A DNA stretch of 64,000 nucleotides from Turritopsis dohrnii (GCA_027922465.2 BQMF02000043.1:124001-188000), one strand, 5' to 3'. Positions 11,990-23,783 are shown, counted from the first letter of the stretch. Notes: generated from the letters alone by a model not told the origin. Numbers and translations: made by a program.

Positions 11990-12783
11990 TACAGTGTGTC
12001 CACGAGAAAGTGGGCACCTGGTTTAAAACACAAATAACTTTTCGAATTTTCACCAATACAGTGCAATTTTTATACCGTTGGAAAGAAGAATTTGCGAGCT
12101 TTTCAAAAATATAAGTTGTTATTTGTAAAAAATTTTATTTTAAAGAATAATGACTATTTTTTCTTTCGACACGGTTGTTAATTTTGTAATGATCAATAAA
12201 ACAGACTTTTAACGAGCAATTAACCTTTTGTTTCGTTGAAACAACCGCTGTTGGTGGTGTTGTGATAAGCTTGTCACGAAATATTTTGAAAAGGCATAAA
12301 TGTTTTTCATTGTGTAAATTTACTTTAAGTTTTTTATTATGATTTAATAACTTTGTATTCCCAAAGCCTTGCCAAAATCTTTATAAGCAAAAAAAACATT
12401 TTAAAAAGTTTTTTTAAATCTTCGTAAAAGATTTTTAGAAATGAAACTTTTATGTTTCAAGTTTCTAAAAAAAATATGTGTTTTCCAAGTTTAAATGCAG
12501 CTTTATCACAATATTTTAATTTTTCACGACTTTCTTTATTACTCGAGTCATTAACTCCTATTCAAGCAAGCGTTAATTGATCATTATTGATTTAATTGCG
12601 TGGTTTCATGGTAAAATCGATTATAATTCCCCCAAAATTAATTTTTCTATTAAACACGTCATGTACTTAGAGAGAACAAAAAATTTTCTTTCTTTTGGTA
12701 TAAAAACTGAAAAAAACAAGCACGAAAAACATAAGATATGCTTCTTGACAGTTAGGTGCCCACTTTCTCATGGACACACTGTA
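11990..12783. mobile_element. Mariner-like MITE nested in the larger hairpin element
   Basis: A 30-bp TIR begins TACAGTGTGTCCACGAGAAA (11990-12019) and lies inverted at 12754-12783 with one mismatch. TA at both ends and the ACAGTGTGTCC type of end fit Tc1/mariner elements. The 794-bp interior is AT-rich with no DDE transposase, so it is non-autonomous. Confidence 0.75.
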
Positions 12784-13189
12784 TATAAAATATTTAATTG
12801 CCTTTAATCGATCAAATAATTATTAAACGCAGTCATAACAAATAATCCAACCCTCGGTTTATGGCAAAATCTCAGATATTGTTATGGCTCTACCGGGTTC
12901 CATATTTGGGCTGAGAACTTCCGATAGAATAGAGATGTTGTTATAAAACTTTGTACACTTCTTTGTGAAAGGTTGATCTTGCTCCTGTGTAAGTTTCAAC
13001 GCTTTTGGTGTACTAGAAAAAAAGTTGCTTTTTTCTAACGCAAATTTTAACGCTAAAATTTTAATATTTTTTCCAAAAAAGTCGTTTATAATATTGTGCT
13101 CTTGACAATGCAAAAAAAATTATTTTAAAATCATTTATTTTGGCATAGTAAACATAAAAAATGTTCGAACTGCCAAATCGGTTGACATA

Positions 13190-14157
13190 GCCTTTACTTG
13201 TGGGTTCTGAGAACGATTTGTACGGAATAGTTAGAGACATAAAGTTCCGTAAACAACCCAACAGATTCTTGCTGAATTTGAATGTTGATGTAAAAAGCAT
13301 TAAATAATCGAAGAATATCTTGGTATTTGCCGATAAATCCATCAACATCTACGAAATGAAAAGCAATGATTACAAATTATTATATGACAACATCACAAAA
13401 TCATACCAAAAGCCGACGTGTCAGTAAAGAAAGAAATCGACATTGAAACAAAAGCATTTGCGAAAAAATTGAATCTCTTTTAACATATGCATTTTATTGT
13501 CAGTATTTTTTAATATTGTCACTTATTTTTAATATACAGTCATTCCTGTTTGGAATTCCTCTGTACAGAGAGAAGTTTGTTTTGAACTCTTTATGATTAA
13601 GAGAATCGGTCTGCATGAAATTTTGTGAAGTATACTGTAAGCTTTTTTAAACAGTTGGTAACTTCTTTTCACTTTAATACCAACTTTTTTATAACTGGAA
13701 AAGATTAGTTAATACCGTACATGAAAGTCTTTTTTGTGTATAAAATTAATTTCATGTCTACCCAGGTGCAAATTAGGCATTAAAAATATTTGAATGATTT
13801 ATCTTTAATTTCCATGATATATAAAGATTTTGTTGGATTAAGTTTCGTTTCAATGATACTGGTATATTATAAGCACTAAATTTTGACGGATACGGTCTGC
13901 TTTTTTTAACTCAATGTCCAATAATCGCTGTCACACCTAGAGCAAAATGTTTTAGATTTTGTTTTGCACCCCAACATTTTTCAACTTTGCTGAAAGCGCT
14001 GACCTTCAGGCCTCACGGCCTCTTGTTAGTTTCTCACGTATGACTTGCCCTGCTTATTTTTTGTTTGTTTCTTGCGTCTTTTGTTATATCCCTCGGGACT
14101 CGTAGGGCTTGTCTTTTTACTTGCATCTTTATTCTCATTAGAACATAATTTAAAAAA
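13190..14157. other. Intergenic, nothing recognised
   Basis: AT-rich without a supported gene or a bounded element. Confidence 0.5.
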
Positions 14158-14479
14158 GATGAAACATAACAAATACGACCATAGTATGTTTTAAAACGGG
14201 GGTTGAACATATGATTCTATAGAAAAGTTGAACAAAGATTATTTTTTCCATAATTGCTACATTGTGTCCTTTAAAAAACCTTGTTCTTTTGAAATGTTAC
14301 ATTGAATATGTTACTCACATTTCAACGAAAGCCTATTGTTCTTATATTTTCATCAAAACAACTTATACGCGCGATGTTTTAGTATTCATAAATTATCTAT
14401 GATGTGTGTTTCCAACCTCCTGAAAATTTTAAAACTTCAGACATAAGAGTTAGCTTTATTTATGATAGCGATCATTAAA

Positions 14480-15238
14480 GGCTGGTTCTCACTAGCGTCG
14501 TAAGGCTTACGTTACGACGATCGGAAGCCTTGCGACAGTTTTAAGGCTTGCGCTAGTGTGAATAAAAAAATCAGGAAACCCATCTTAAATCTTACAACTG
14601 TATTTTAAGGCTTATGATTGATATCAAAAAATTTGCTTACGACGGGCTAGAAAAATAATAAACAAAACACAAAACACAATGGCGCCGCTCTCATTGAGAA
14701 AAAAACGAATTTGTGCCTTAGCTATCCTTACACTCATGGAAGATGAAGAGAAATGTAGGCCCAAACAAAGAAGATTTTGGGTAAGAAAGCTTTTTCAAGA
14801 AAGAAAAAGTCATGGTTATTACCATGTTTTGGTACAAGAACTTCGATTATTTGACAAAGAATATCTCTTTCGATTTGTTCAAATGGCACCAGATCGTTTG
14901 GAACATTTAATTCCTTTAATGAATAGGACCTTCTCTGCAACGACAAACAACAAGAATGAAGGAACCAATTTCTGCTGCTGAAAGACTGGTTTTAACATTG
15001 AAATTTCTGGCATCAGGAGAATCACAACAATCCCTCTGTTTTTCATTCAGGATCAGTCGAGCATCGATTTGTGTTATTTTAAGCGAAACTTGCCATCCAA
15101 TCGAATAATTCCGGAGGATGTCAATTTCAATCCGAACGTTGCGGTCTGAAAATTTTATCTTTGTCGTAAGCCCTAAAACTGTCGTTAGGCTTACGATCGT
15201 CGTAACGTGAGCCTTACGACGTCTAGTGAGGACCAGCC
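14480..15238 (+). mobile_element. PIF/Harbinger element, internally deleted
   Basis: The termini GGCTGGTTCTCACTAGCGTC (14480) and, inverted, GGCTGGTCCTCACTAGACGTC (15238) continue inward as GTAAGGCTTACGTTACGACGATCG in both arms. GGC(T/C)GGTTC.CACTAG ends are characteristic of animal Harbinger elements. It carries only the start of a transposase (next entry). A clean 3-bp target duplication is not evident. Confidence 0.8.
14679..15108 (+). pseudogene. Harbinger transposase, N-terminal fragment with frameshift
   Basis: From ATG 14679 the frame gives about 100 residues, including RRFWVRKLFQERKSHG, YHVLVQELRL and FRFVQMAPDRLEHL. These are the N-terminal helices of HARBI1-type transposases (RRFWVR...YHxLxxELR...FRxxxRMxPxxFxxLL). 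One frame shift near 14960 later, the reading continues as ISAAERLVLTLKFLASGES, then LCFSFRISRASICVIL, the next conserved block of the family (S.AERL.LTLRFLATGES). It stops at 15106-15108. The whole DDE catalytic domain, usually about 200 further residues, is absent. It is therefore dead and cannot supply transposase; the intact ends could still be moved by an autonomous relative. Confidence 0.88.
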
Positions 15239-15689
15239 AAGGTTTTTTAAAGGACACGATGTAGCAATTGTGGAAAAAATAATTTTAAATAAACTTTTCA
15301 ACAGATTCATATGTTCAACCCCTGTCTTAAAACATACTATGGTCGTATTTTATATGTTTTATATTTTTTAATTGATGTGTTAGTGAGAAATCCTATCAGA
15401 CTGAAACTAACGATTTGGCCATAAATGTGGTGAACAGACTATAATATACGCGTATCGAAACTTTTCTAAACAAATGATTATTAATTATTATCTAGAGAAC
15501 CAATCAATGAACTCAAAGTCAAACGTGTTGTACAGTGTGTTTTATAATGTTGTTTTTTTAAATGAATATACCGAATTTTAAAATAATTTTTACATCGATG
15601 GAAAGCCATTTCAAGCTCCTTCGGCTAGTATATTTTTGTGAAAAATGAAAAAGTGGTTTTTGAACAAATAAGGAAAAATGTCTTGGAAA

Positions 15690-15850
15690 AATGTAATTAA
15701 ATTTTTAATGGTCGATTAACACGTAGTTTAATTGCATCGTGCTTACTGTTTCAAAGCACTAAATCCTTTCAAATTTTTTGTTAATTTTATCTTTGCACTG
15801 AAACCCCCAAATTGATACTTAAAAACATAAAAGTTAAACGTTTTTCGTGA
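15690..15850. repeat. Inverted repeat arm matching 11100-11340
   Basis: GGTCGATTAACACG, AATTTTATCTTTGCACTGA and the CCCCCAAATTGATA stretch are the reverse complement of words in 11130-11325. This is the second arm of the 4.4-kb inverted duplication. Confidence 0.5.
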
Positions 15851-16392
15851 ACACACAGCTTAAATTTGTTTATTGTTTTCCAAATTGCTAAGTTCAGTTT
15901 TGTGAAGTTTAAGAGTTTGTTTAGTAGAGAATGCAGTATAAATTATTGATGTCGTTTGTATTTTATGGATATGGTTTGTTGTTTTTTTAGCGTGTGAAGA
16001 GACTGCTTGACCTTAGGGCGATTGATGATAATCATTTCCACAAGTGAGTCAAAATCCAAAAACGTACTTAAACCTTATGTTTGAAATGTTGAAAAATATA
16101 CTAACTTTTTCCTGGAATTTGTGAGTACAATTTTGGGATAAATTTTATGGATTTACCCTCGTGATTATTAAAACAATATTTGTGTTTGACTACTTGCCTA
16201 TTGTTTTCGAATTTACAATTTTGCAAATTCTGTAGAAACCTTCCGGAAAACTGCCTTTAAAGTAGATCAAAATTTCTTTTAACAATTAAAAGTATTCCTA
16301 GCTGTGCCACCAAATGTAAAGTCTGTCTGCCCAAATTACAAGAAGGTTGATCTGTCAGCAGTGTTCTCAGTCTCAGCTCACCAGATCTCACA
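15851..16392. other. Intergenic, nothing recognised
   Basis: AT-rich, no bounded element. The open frame at 16304-16600 mostly lies inside the following MITE. Confidence 0.5.
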
Positions 16393-16836
16393 TACCGTAT
16401 TTCCTTTAATAAACGCCACGACGTTTATTACAAATCCCAGTTTTGGCATGCGGCGTTTATTACAAACTGAAAAATGCGATAAAATTCAAACACCAATATG
16501 TTTTTATCCTACAAAAGGTCACAAAAAATGTGTGAAACTAACATTTGTTCACAAAACTGTCAAAAAAGAGCAATATCGCTGTCGCCGTTCTCTTATTTGA
16601 GATGAAAGCTCTTACAGCAATCAATTACACATCAAATATTCATGCAAACGTGAAAGAATTTGTTGATAGAAAACAAATAAAGCTATTGAACTATTTAAAC
16701 TAATACCTCTTTAGCCTGTTTTCTAATAAAGGCCGCTTTTAAAGATACGTTTATTAGAAGGTGGCGTTTATTACAGATGTTCGGCTATAAGTGCGGCGTT
16801 TAATAGAGGGCGGCGTTTATTAGAGGAAATACGGTA
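16393..16836. mobile_element. CCGTATT-family MITE, copy D (AACGCC subfamily)
   Basis: TA-CCGTATTTCCTTTAATAAA at the left pairs with TTATTAGAGGAAATACGG-TA at the right. Subterminal blocks read GCGTTTATTA rather than the GCGCTTATTA of copies A-C, so this is a distinct subfamily. 444 bp with no transposase. Confidence 0.72.
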
Positions 16837-17409
16837 ATCATTTATATATTTAAACTTCTAGGGCGTGCATTGACTGCATGATTACATCCATGATTACATC
16901 CATGATTGACTCTCTTGGTGATTCTCTTTGTAGAAAAATTATAACTTTCTCAAGATTTTCACTACTGTTCCTGATAATTCTTAACGTGCTCTTAACATCA
17001 TATTTCAATTTCAAAAGTCTATTAGCATTCCAATCTGCTGTTTTTATCTATTTGAACCAGTTGGAGGTACAATGAAATAACCATTTTTTGACTTTTCCTA
17101 TTTATCAAATTAATTTAATTTAACCTGATTTAACAATAATTCCAAACTTCAAAATCGCCTGACCTGTCAGAACTTCTCAAAATTTTTGAAAACTTGTCAG
17201 ACCTTAATTCACCTAAATCTGACCTAGAATCAGAACTAGATAATAATCGATTTTATTATCACCTCCAAAAATGATATTCATTGAAGAATGTTGCATAACC
17301 ATCATTAATATTAACAGTTTGCATGGAAACGGTGTATCAACCTTGAATAAACCCGCGGAAGAACATTTGTTCTGTATTTCACTATTAAGCTTTTAACTTC
17401 TGAGGACAT
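16837..17409. other. Intergenic, nothing recognised
   Basis: Contains a tiny triple repeat of CATGATTACATC near 16876-16905 and otherwise no recognisable feature. Confidence 0.5.
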
Positions 17410-18930
17410 CCCAGTTAACATTTGACGTTCATGAGATGTTACTTTATGGCCGTGTTAACGTCAAAACAATAGCGATTATTAACAGACGTCAAGAAAACAC
17501 CTTGGTTGGTCGCAACTCAATACAACCTGAAAAAAAATCATTTCAAAATCCTACAATGGTTGAAAGCTTATGTCGTAAATATAGTGGTATAACCTCGAAT
17601 TTTGTATTTAAACTATTAAAATCATTTGTTTACTTACAATTCTGACGTTCTTCCAACGTCAAAAGAACGAGGAAAGCTTCACCTTATATTTTGATCTTCT
17701 TCATGCATCATTGTTTTAGTTATTTACTTTGAAAACTATGAAAACTGTGTCTACCATTATCAATATGGATGTGTAGATGAAAAAATGCCTGAGTGAATTG
17801 ATATATATATTAAGGGTTATGCATAGGTTATCACGTCAACAAAGAAACGAAAAACAATAGTGCCGTTTGCATACCTCACACAAAATTTAAATCGATGACT
17901 TAAAGTGCAAGCAAATATTATATTTCCTTTGTTATTTTCATAAGTCAAGGTTAAATTGCCCCTTGTGGAAATTCAGTGCGCGTGGAAAATAGATGCAATA
18001 GCAAATGAGTGTTGCTAACTATGTAAAACAGTATCTAAAAAATAAATAAATAAATCGGCTCTTTTTGTTTGACCATGACACAACCCCAATACAACGTTGT
18101 TTTTGATCAATTGACCGTCTACCGCGTCTGCACAACGTCACTTTTTCTTTTCTTTCCACTTCTTCTCAACAGTCAGGGAAACAGGAATAGAAAACAACAT
18201 TTATGGAAGAATTGGTTCTTTCGTCTTGGTTGGTATCACAAACGTATCATTTACACTTACTCAAACGTATCATTTACAGTTAATCTTCTGTATGGCGACT
18301 AGCCGGCAGCGAAAAACCCCCTCAGAGGAAACATCGTCTTCGAACCAATTGCATTAGTCGCCTATACCCCCGAAGTTTAAGGGTTTCTTATTCCTTATTT
18401 ATCATTATCACTATTATTATCATTATCGTTTGTATCATTTCTGTAATCTTTCTGTACTCTTTTTTATCAGGAAAAACATGCGTTTCTTTCTCGTCGTAAA
18501 GTTTGTACAATCCAGTGTTGCAGAGGATGCGGTATAAAAGAAAAGTGAAGATAATCAGTTAAATCAATCAAAAAACATTAACATGCTAACAAACAATTTA
18601 GCTCGAAGAAAACTAAAAAGTTTGCGATACTCAAAGCCAAGTGACGAGAGAGAGAGCTGGTTGTGCACCAGATCCGACTTATATACAAGTCGGAATGCGT
18701 ATGCGCTGACTCGCTCCCCCAAGCATCCGACAGTGATGCAGAATACGCAAAGAAACTCTGTTTCCAATATCTGCGATAGTGAAAACAACGCTTTTGTTGA
18801 TTGTCGTTTTAACGTCAAATTCCGACGTTGATTTACTGTTTTCATTTCGACCATTAAACAACGGTCGACCGAACATTAAACACGAAGTGGAAACAACGTT
18901 GATAAAATGTCATTGTATTTTCGGGTTAGA
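17410..18930. repeat. CCCAGT/AACGTC repeat region
   Basis: Starts CCCAGTTAACATTTGACGTT, like the elements at 4327 and 4926. It again shows scattered AACGTC/GACGTT words at 17455-17490, 17643-17660, 18090-18140 and 18805-18900, where CATTAAACAACGGTCGACC echoes the 5.1-kb copy. I cannot find the ACTGGG right end, so the span is approximate. A short palindrome (cgacttatatacaagtcg) lies at 18675-18692. Confidence 0.35.
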
Positions 18931-19301
18931 AACTAGGACCCGGGAAGTTAAGAAATGTTCATGTTAATTATCCCAGAAATAATGACCAAGATTCAATGTT
19001 GTATCTTCACAAGTCTCTTCACAAGGCTTGCTATTTTAACTTAACTTAACTTCCTTTTTATATACCACCTTCTTACAGAATTTAAAACATGTGCTGGTAG
19101 CGCTGAAAGTTGTTGTAAACATGCGTTCCTTGGAAAATTTACAAGTTGATAACCAGATCTCTTTTCAATCGATGTTGACCATGAAAAAGACGTAAATATG
19201 GACATTTGGTTTGACATTATTTCGGACATTACTTTAAGAAGAAAAATATTGAAAAATTAAATTTTTCTTGTCATAATAAGAAGAATTAATAAGCATCTCT
19301 G

Positions 19302-19394
19302 CTTGAATAACCGCCCCTGCCGAATAATCTCCCCTTCTAAAGACTGAAATTTTAAATAAGCGCCCCGGGCGCTAATTTTGTGATTTACGGTACA
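19302..19394. repeat. CCGTATT-family MITE fragment
   Basis: GAATAACCGCCCC, AATAAGCGCCCCGGGCGCTA and TTTACGGTA are degraded blocks of the family seen at 9687-10121. Only part of one end remains. Confidence 0.5.
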
Positions 19395-19549
19395 GTGTGT
19401 ATCAAAAAAGTTTACTCAAGGCATAGTTAATAGAAGAGATGGTTCGGCATGTCGGCGAAATCAAAGGATTTCAATATCGAAGCTAAAACTGCTTGTCACG
19501 TGACGTGAACCTGCACAAGTGTTTTTCCAATATGGAAGCGTAAGGGGAA

Positions 19550-19892
19550 AACAATTATTTTGATGATGAATTAGATGAAATTGTGGGAGTATTTGATATC
19601 AAATTCCATGAAAGTAGTGATTCCTTTTGTGATGATGTAAGTAGCGAGTAGTTTTTCAGGAAAAAGGCAGCAAATATCGTGATTTTGTGGCTGTTTTCTG
19701 TTTACATCTTATGTCCTTTTTTTCGAACCAAAAGAGGCTCTCTTTTGATATTTTGCCTTCCACGTACACGAATTAGCTATTTTTTTAAGATGCAAATGGG
19801 TGAATTCCAGTGTGACTTGTGTAACAAGAAAATGCAAACGTAAAGTTGGACTTGCTAGACATGTCCAGAAAAGTCATGTTCTTTTTGCTTAA
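19550..19892 (+). pseudogene. Two-exon remnant with a frameshifted C2H2 zinc finger
   Basis: The first piece reads ENNYFDDELDEIVGVF, then FHESSDSFCDD, ending at a consensus donor (GATGAT|GTAAGT, 19636/19637). A 153-bp intron would end at TATTTTTTTAAG (19789). The next exon continues in the same phase as MQMGEFQCDLCNKK. One extra A shifts the frame; after it the reading is CKRKVGLARHVQKSH, completing a C-x2-C ... H-x4-H zinc finger, and the frame ends at TAA 19890-19892. The first piece also has a stop directly upstream. Seen: splice signals, finger residues, 1-nt shift. Inferred: a decayed host gene or a finger from a transposon-encoded protein. Confidence 0.4.
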
Positions 19893-20318
19893 AATTAAGA
19901 GCATGATGCAAGAAACAATACAAATTTTAGCCAAAAGTGACTTGTATTCGCAAAATGTGACTAGTGTCTACCATAATTTAAATACAAACAATAATAATAA
20001 TTGTTATTTGGTACTTTGGAATTAGTGTGTCCAGGCTTAATTTAAATAGTATGGTTTTATCTTCATTCAAGCTAATTTGCCAGTTTGTTGAACATTGTAA
20101 AGTAGAGATTTTATTATTTACATCGGGAATACTTTCATAGCATATATTTGTTTTTGTTGTATTTTGTTGTTTTCTCTCTCATGTCTACGTGCTTTAGTTT
20201 TCATGAATGATTTTACGGGCATGTTGAGAGTTGGAAGATCGTTTGGTTTATTTTCTTTCCAACATAGAATTTTGCAGGAAATAAACAAATCCATTGAAAA
20301 AATAAAATTATATATAGA
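19893..20318. other. Intergenic, nothing recognised
   Basis: AT-rich sequence up to the first Helitron end at 20319. Confidence 0.5.
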
Positions 20319-20814
20319 CTAGTAACCCGGGTAAAACTTTTTACCAAGTTTAACTTCGAAAAGGATGTGTCAAATACCGCGTTCCCCCCGTGACGAAAAT
20401 TTTAATTACGGATTCGCGACTTAAAAGTATAACCATGTTGTAGACCTCGAAAAACTGATCAAAAAAATGTATGGGTTCGTTTAACTATGACCAACCGTTA
20501 TCCTCGATCAAAGATTTGATGACGTCATAGCCGCAGTACCAAAAAAAAATTTAGGCCCATATGTTGCGTCACCCCATCGCCCGTATCGCGGACCCCAAAA
20601 AACGTCAGTTATCCCTATTGGTGCTCGAGATATTTCCCCAAAAGCATCACGTTCGATTGGGAATGCAATGCAATGGTTCCCCCGTGATAGCAAAAAATAA
20701 ATGACGTCACGCCATGTGTTTTTTATATTTTGTGTAAAATTATGTGGCGAATCCACATTGTGGTTTTACGCGCAACTAAGAACTTGACCATAAATTTGAA
20801 CTAAATATATCACT

Positions 20815-23731
20815 TATCAACCATAATTTCAAAAATATACTTTTAACATGTTGTTACAGACCGCCAAATGGTGACACAACATCATTCGGTGAATATATTG
20901 AGAAAGTTTATAACACATCAAACAAAGAAGAAAAAATATTGTTTGCTATCGGAGATTTTAACTTGAATTGTTTGAACTACCATCAAGATAAAACACACAG
21001 AATTTTATAACAATGTCTTTGCTCACAGCGTAGTACCTTTAATTAATAAACCTACGAGAGTAACAAGTACAACTGCAACACTTATTGATAATATCTTAAC
21101 CAACTGTTTTTATGAACAACCTCTTACGATAGGCATAATAAAATCAGATATCTCAGACCATTTTCCAATATTTGTTTCTTTTAATAAACATACTCGATCG
21201 AAAGAAAAAACTCATAATCAGAAAACGTATTTTTAATGCATCTTCGAAAATCCAATTCAAGGCTAACTTGCAGAAAATGGACTGGAACTTTCTTGAGCAA
21301 TCTCATAATAGTGACGAAACATATGAAAGCTTTTTAAAGATATTTACTGAACTTTATAATAAGTATTTTCTCCTTAAAGAGATTTCTTATAAACAGAAAG
21401 ATTTAAAATCGCCCTGGATTATGAATGGTATAAAAAAATCTTCTAAGACAAAGCAAAAATTATATGTAAAATATCTTAGGAGTAAAACAGTATCTTCGGA
21501 AAGTGAATAAAAATCCTATAAAAATCTCTTTGAAAAAATTAAAAAGAAAGCAAAAAGTATCTGTTATAAAAAATTGAACAGTACAAAAATTGAAAAGTAG
21601 AAAAATGACTCTAAAATGTCTTGGCAAATAATGACAGAAATAACCGGAAAATGTAAAACAACTCCAAAATCACTACCAAAAATGCTCAAAACTGACAGAG
21701 GAATGTTGTATGACGAAACGGCAAAAGCTGAAGAATTTATTACTTTCTATGCCAATGTAGTTTCAATTTTAGACTAATTTCGAAGAATACCTGAACAGAA
21801 ACGACTTAATAATTAACGATGAAGAAGTTGCATTTCATGAGTTTAAAGTCGCATTTAATAACTTAAGTAAAAATAAAGCAGCTGGAATCGATGATATAAC
21901 AATTAATGTAGTACTAGACGTTCGCGATGAAATCAAATTACCCTTGTATAAGATATTTTAAAAATGCGTTAACGAAGGAATTTTTTCCAAATCAACTAAA
22001 AGTTGAAAAAGTATTCAAAGCAGGTGACCCCTCAATTATGGGTAATTATAGACCAATATCTGTACTTCCAGTTTCTTCAAAGATTATAGAAAGAATATTA
22101 CATAATCGAATCTATAATCACTTGATTTCAAAGAAATTGATTTTCCCCAAACAATTTGGATTTCAAGAAAACGTATCTACAGAACGTGCAATTCTTCAGC
22201 TAGTCAACGATATCACTGAATCTTTCAATGATGGTAAATTTACGCTCAGGATATTCATTAATTTATCAAAAGCATTCGACACTGTTGATCACTAGATTTT
22301 ACTTCGAAAACTGAAACACTATGGCATTAGGAGTAACACATACAATATTCTTGAAAATTATTTAACTAACCGAAGGCAACATGTGAGTTTTGGAAGCAAA
22401 GGTCTTTCCAGACCACTGAATATGACGTGCGGGGTACCACAAGGCTCAATACTAGGTCCTCTACTTTTTTTAATCTATGTGAACGATTTTGTGAACTGTT
22501 CATCAAAACTTAAACCAGTAATGTCTGCAGATGATACAAACTTATTTCTATCAAACCATGACATAAAAAAACTCTTCAGTGACATGAATGAAGAACTACA
22601 AAAAGTGACCATATGGTTTCAGGCAAACAAACTGTCGTTAAATGTTAAGAAAACTAAATTTTCACTATTCCATTCATATAGAAGAAAATCTCTTATTCCA
22701 AATGAACTTCCCAAACTATCAATAGGTGATACTGAATTTAAAAGAGACACGGTCACAAAATTTCTTGGTGTGTTAATTAATGAAAATTTAAATTGGTCAG
22801 ACCACATTCAATATATCAACTCTAAAGTATCAAAGGGGATTGGAGTATTATATAAAGCAAAACATATTTTAAACAAACATCTAGTAAAACAACTTTACTA
22901 TGCTTTTGTACATAGTTATTTGAACTATGCCAATATAATATGGGCTAGTACACAAAAAAGTAAGTTAATTTCTCTTGCTCGTCGTCAGAAACATGCCATA
23001 AGAGTTATAAACAACAAAGATCGCAATGCGCATTCTAAACCTCTCTTTGAAGAGTGTGCCATATTAACGCTTTATGAATTAAATATTTTTCAAACCCTAA
23101 CATTTATGTTTAAGTGTGAAATGAAAATCTCTCCACCTGTCTTCTATGACCTCTATACACCTAAAGCCAAGAACAAATACACAACTCGAATGAACAAAAT
23201 GCTAGTCAAACCAATTTGTAAAAATAAACTTAGTCAATTCTGCATCAGATATCGTGGACCACACTTGTGGAATCTTTTTGTTACTCCTTCATGTTTTCTA
23301 TCACACAGTGAATCCTTGCCTATCTTCAAAAATCTATTAAAAAGAGATGTAAAGAAATTTGTAAACTTGTTACAGTACTTCTAATTATAACTCAACCCTT
23401 GTTTCATTTTCCTACCTTTGCATCTAATCTTGTTTATTAGATCACACTATATCTTATAAAATCCGAACATTACAAATTCTTGTCCAAACGTCTAAGACAA
23501 TGAAACATTGGCTGTCGCTACTAAATCGGTTCTCAACGATAAGATCATTATGATCTTCTACGAGTTTCCCGTGTTACTTGGAAACAACTGGTCATAGTTT
23601 ATAGTTATTCTACTCGAATGTACTTTTACTCACGATTTATGATTTCGCATCAACTGCACCTAATATAATGTGGCGTTGTTATATAAACTAGATGAACCAT
23701 GTATGTTTCTTATAACAAAAAATAAAGTATC
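20815..23731 (+). mobile_element. CR1/L2-like LINE, copy 1, 5' truncated
   Basis: Inserted in Helitron H1 and flanked by the 8-bp target duplication ATATCACT (20807-20814 and 23732-23739). The other Helitron copies read AAATATATCACTCTCTAAAA without a break, which confirms the empty site. It starts inside the endonuclease domain and ends with a short tail, CAAAAAATAAAGTATC, not a long poly-A. A near-identical copy lies at 60371-62945. Confidence 0.88.
20850..23384 (+). pseudogene. LINE ORF2: endonuclease C-terminus, reverse transcriptase, thumb
   Basis: Pieces in order: the end of an AP-type endonuclease (CCYRPPNGDTTSFGEY, FAIGDFNLNCLN, ATLIDNILTNCFYEQ, SDISDHFPIF; 20850-21180); a linker (21238-21508); the reverse transcriptase (NYRPISVLPVSSKIIERIL; FINLSKAFDTVDH; GVPQGSILGPLLFLIYVND; SADDTNLFLS; TKFLGVLINENLNWSDHI); and a C-terminal region to LLQYF (23384). 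Disablements: stops at about 21508, 21598, 21775 and 22293, frame shifts before and after the linker, the motif-A first Asp changed to Asn (FINLSKAFD for FIDLSKAFD), and F/YADD changed to SADD. It cannot encode active enzyme. The family is CR1/L2-like by motif order and AP-type endonuclease. Confidence 0.9.
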
Positions 23732-23783
23732 ATATCACTCTTTAAAATAAAAGTGGGATGCACACTCGCTATAATATATAAAA

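Larger units (their letters stand above)
10743..13189. mobile_element. Hairpin element with long inverted arms (TGTCAACCGATTTGG family)
   Basis: The left end TA-TGTCAACCGATTTGGCAG is repeated inverted at 13168-13189. The inversion continues inward for about 330 bp: 10743-11075 matches the reverse complement of 12857-13189, including the words AGCGTTAAAATTTGCGTTAG and CCGATAGAATAGAG. TA lies at both ends. A third copy is at 55763-56484. The 1.8-kb centre holds a separate TIR element (11990-12783) and part of another inverted duplication. No transposase frame is seen. Confidence 0.65.
14158..15360. mobile_element. Inverted-repeat element that hosts the Harbinger fragment
   Basis: 14158-14278 (aaatacgaccatagtatgtt ... 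tgtcctttaaaaaa) is found inverted at 15243-15360 with few differences, including GGTTGAACATATGA and AATTGCTACAT. The right arm starts within 5 bp of the end of the Harbinger copy, while the left arm is 200 bp away from it. This suggests insertion of the Harbinger copy into the loop of an older hairpin element. Confidence 0.55.
20319..23783 (-). mobile_element. Non-autonomous Helitron H1, split by a LINE
   Basis: The element reads on the minus strand. Its 3' end at 20319 is CTAG, preceded by CGGGTTA and the hairpin GGTAAAAAGTTTTACC, the usual Helitron 3' layout. The body contains the family words GACGTCATAGCCGCAGTACC and GCAATGCAATG. At 20815 it is interrupted by a LINE; the body resumes at 23732 (ctttaaaataaaagtgg) and ends about 23783, where the next copy's CTAG begins. 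The 5' end here is degraded (TT rather than TC). Confidence 0.65.
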
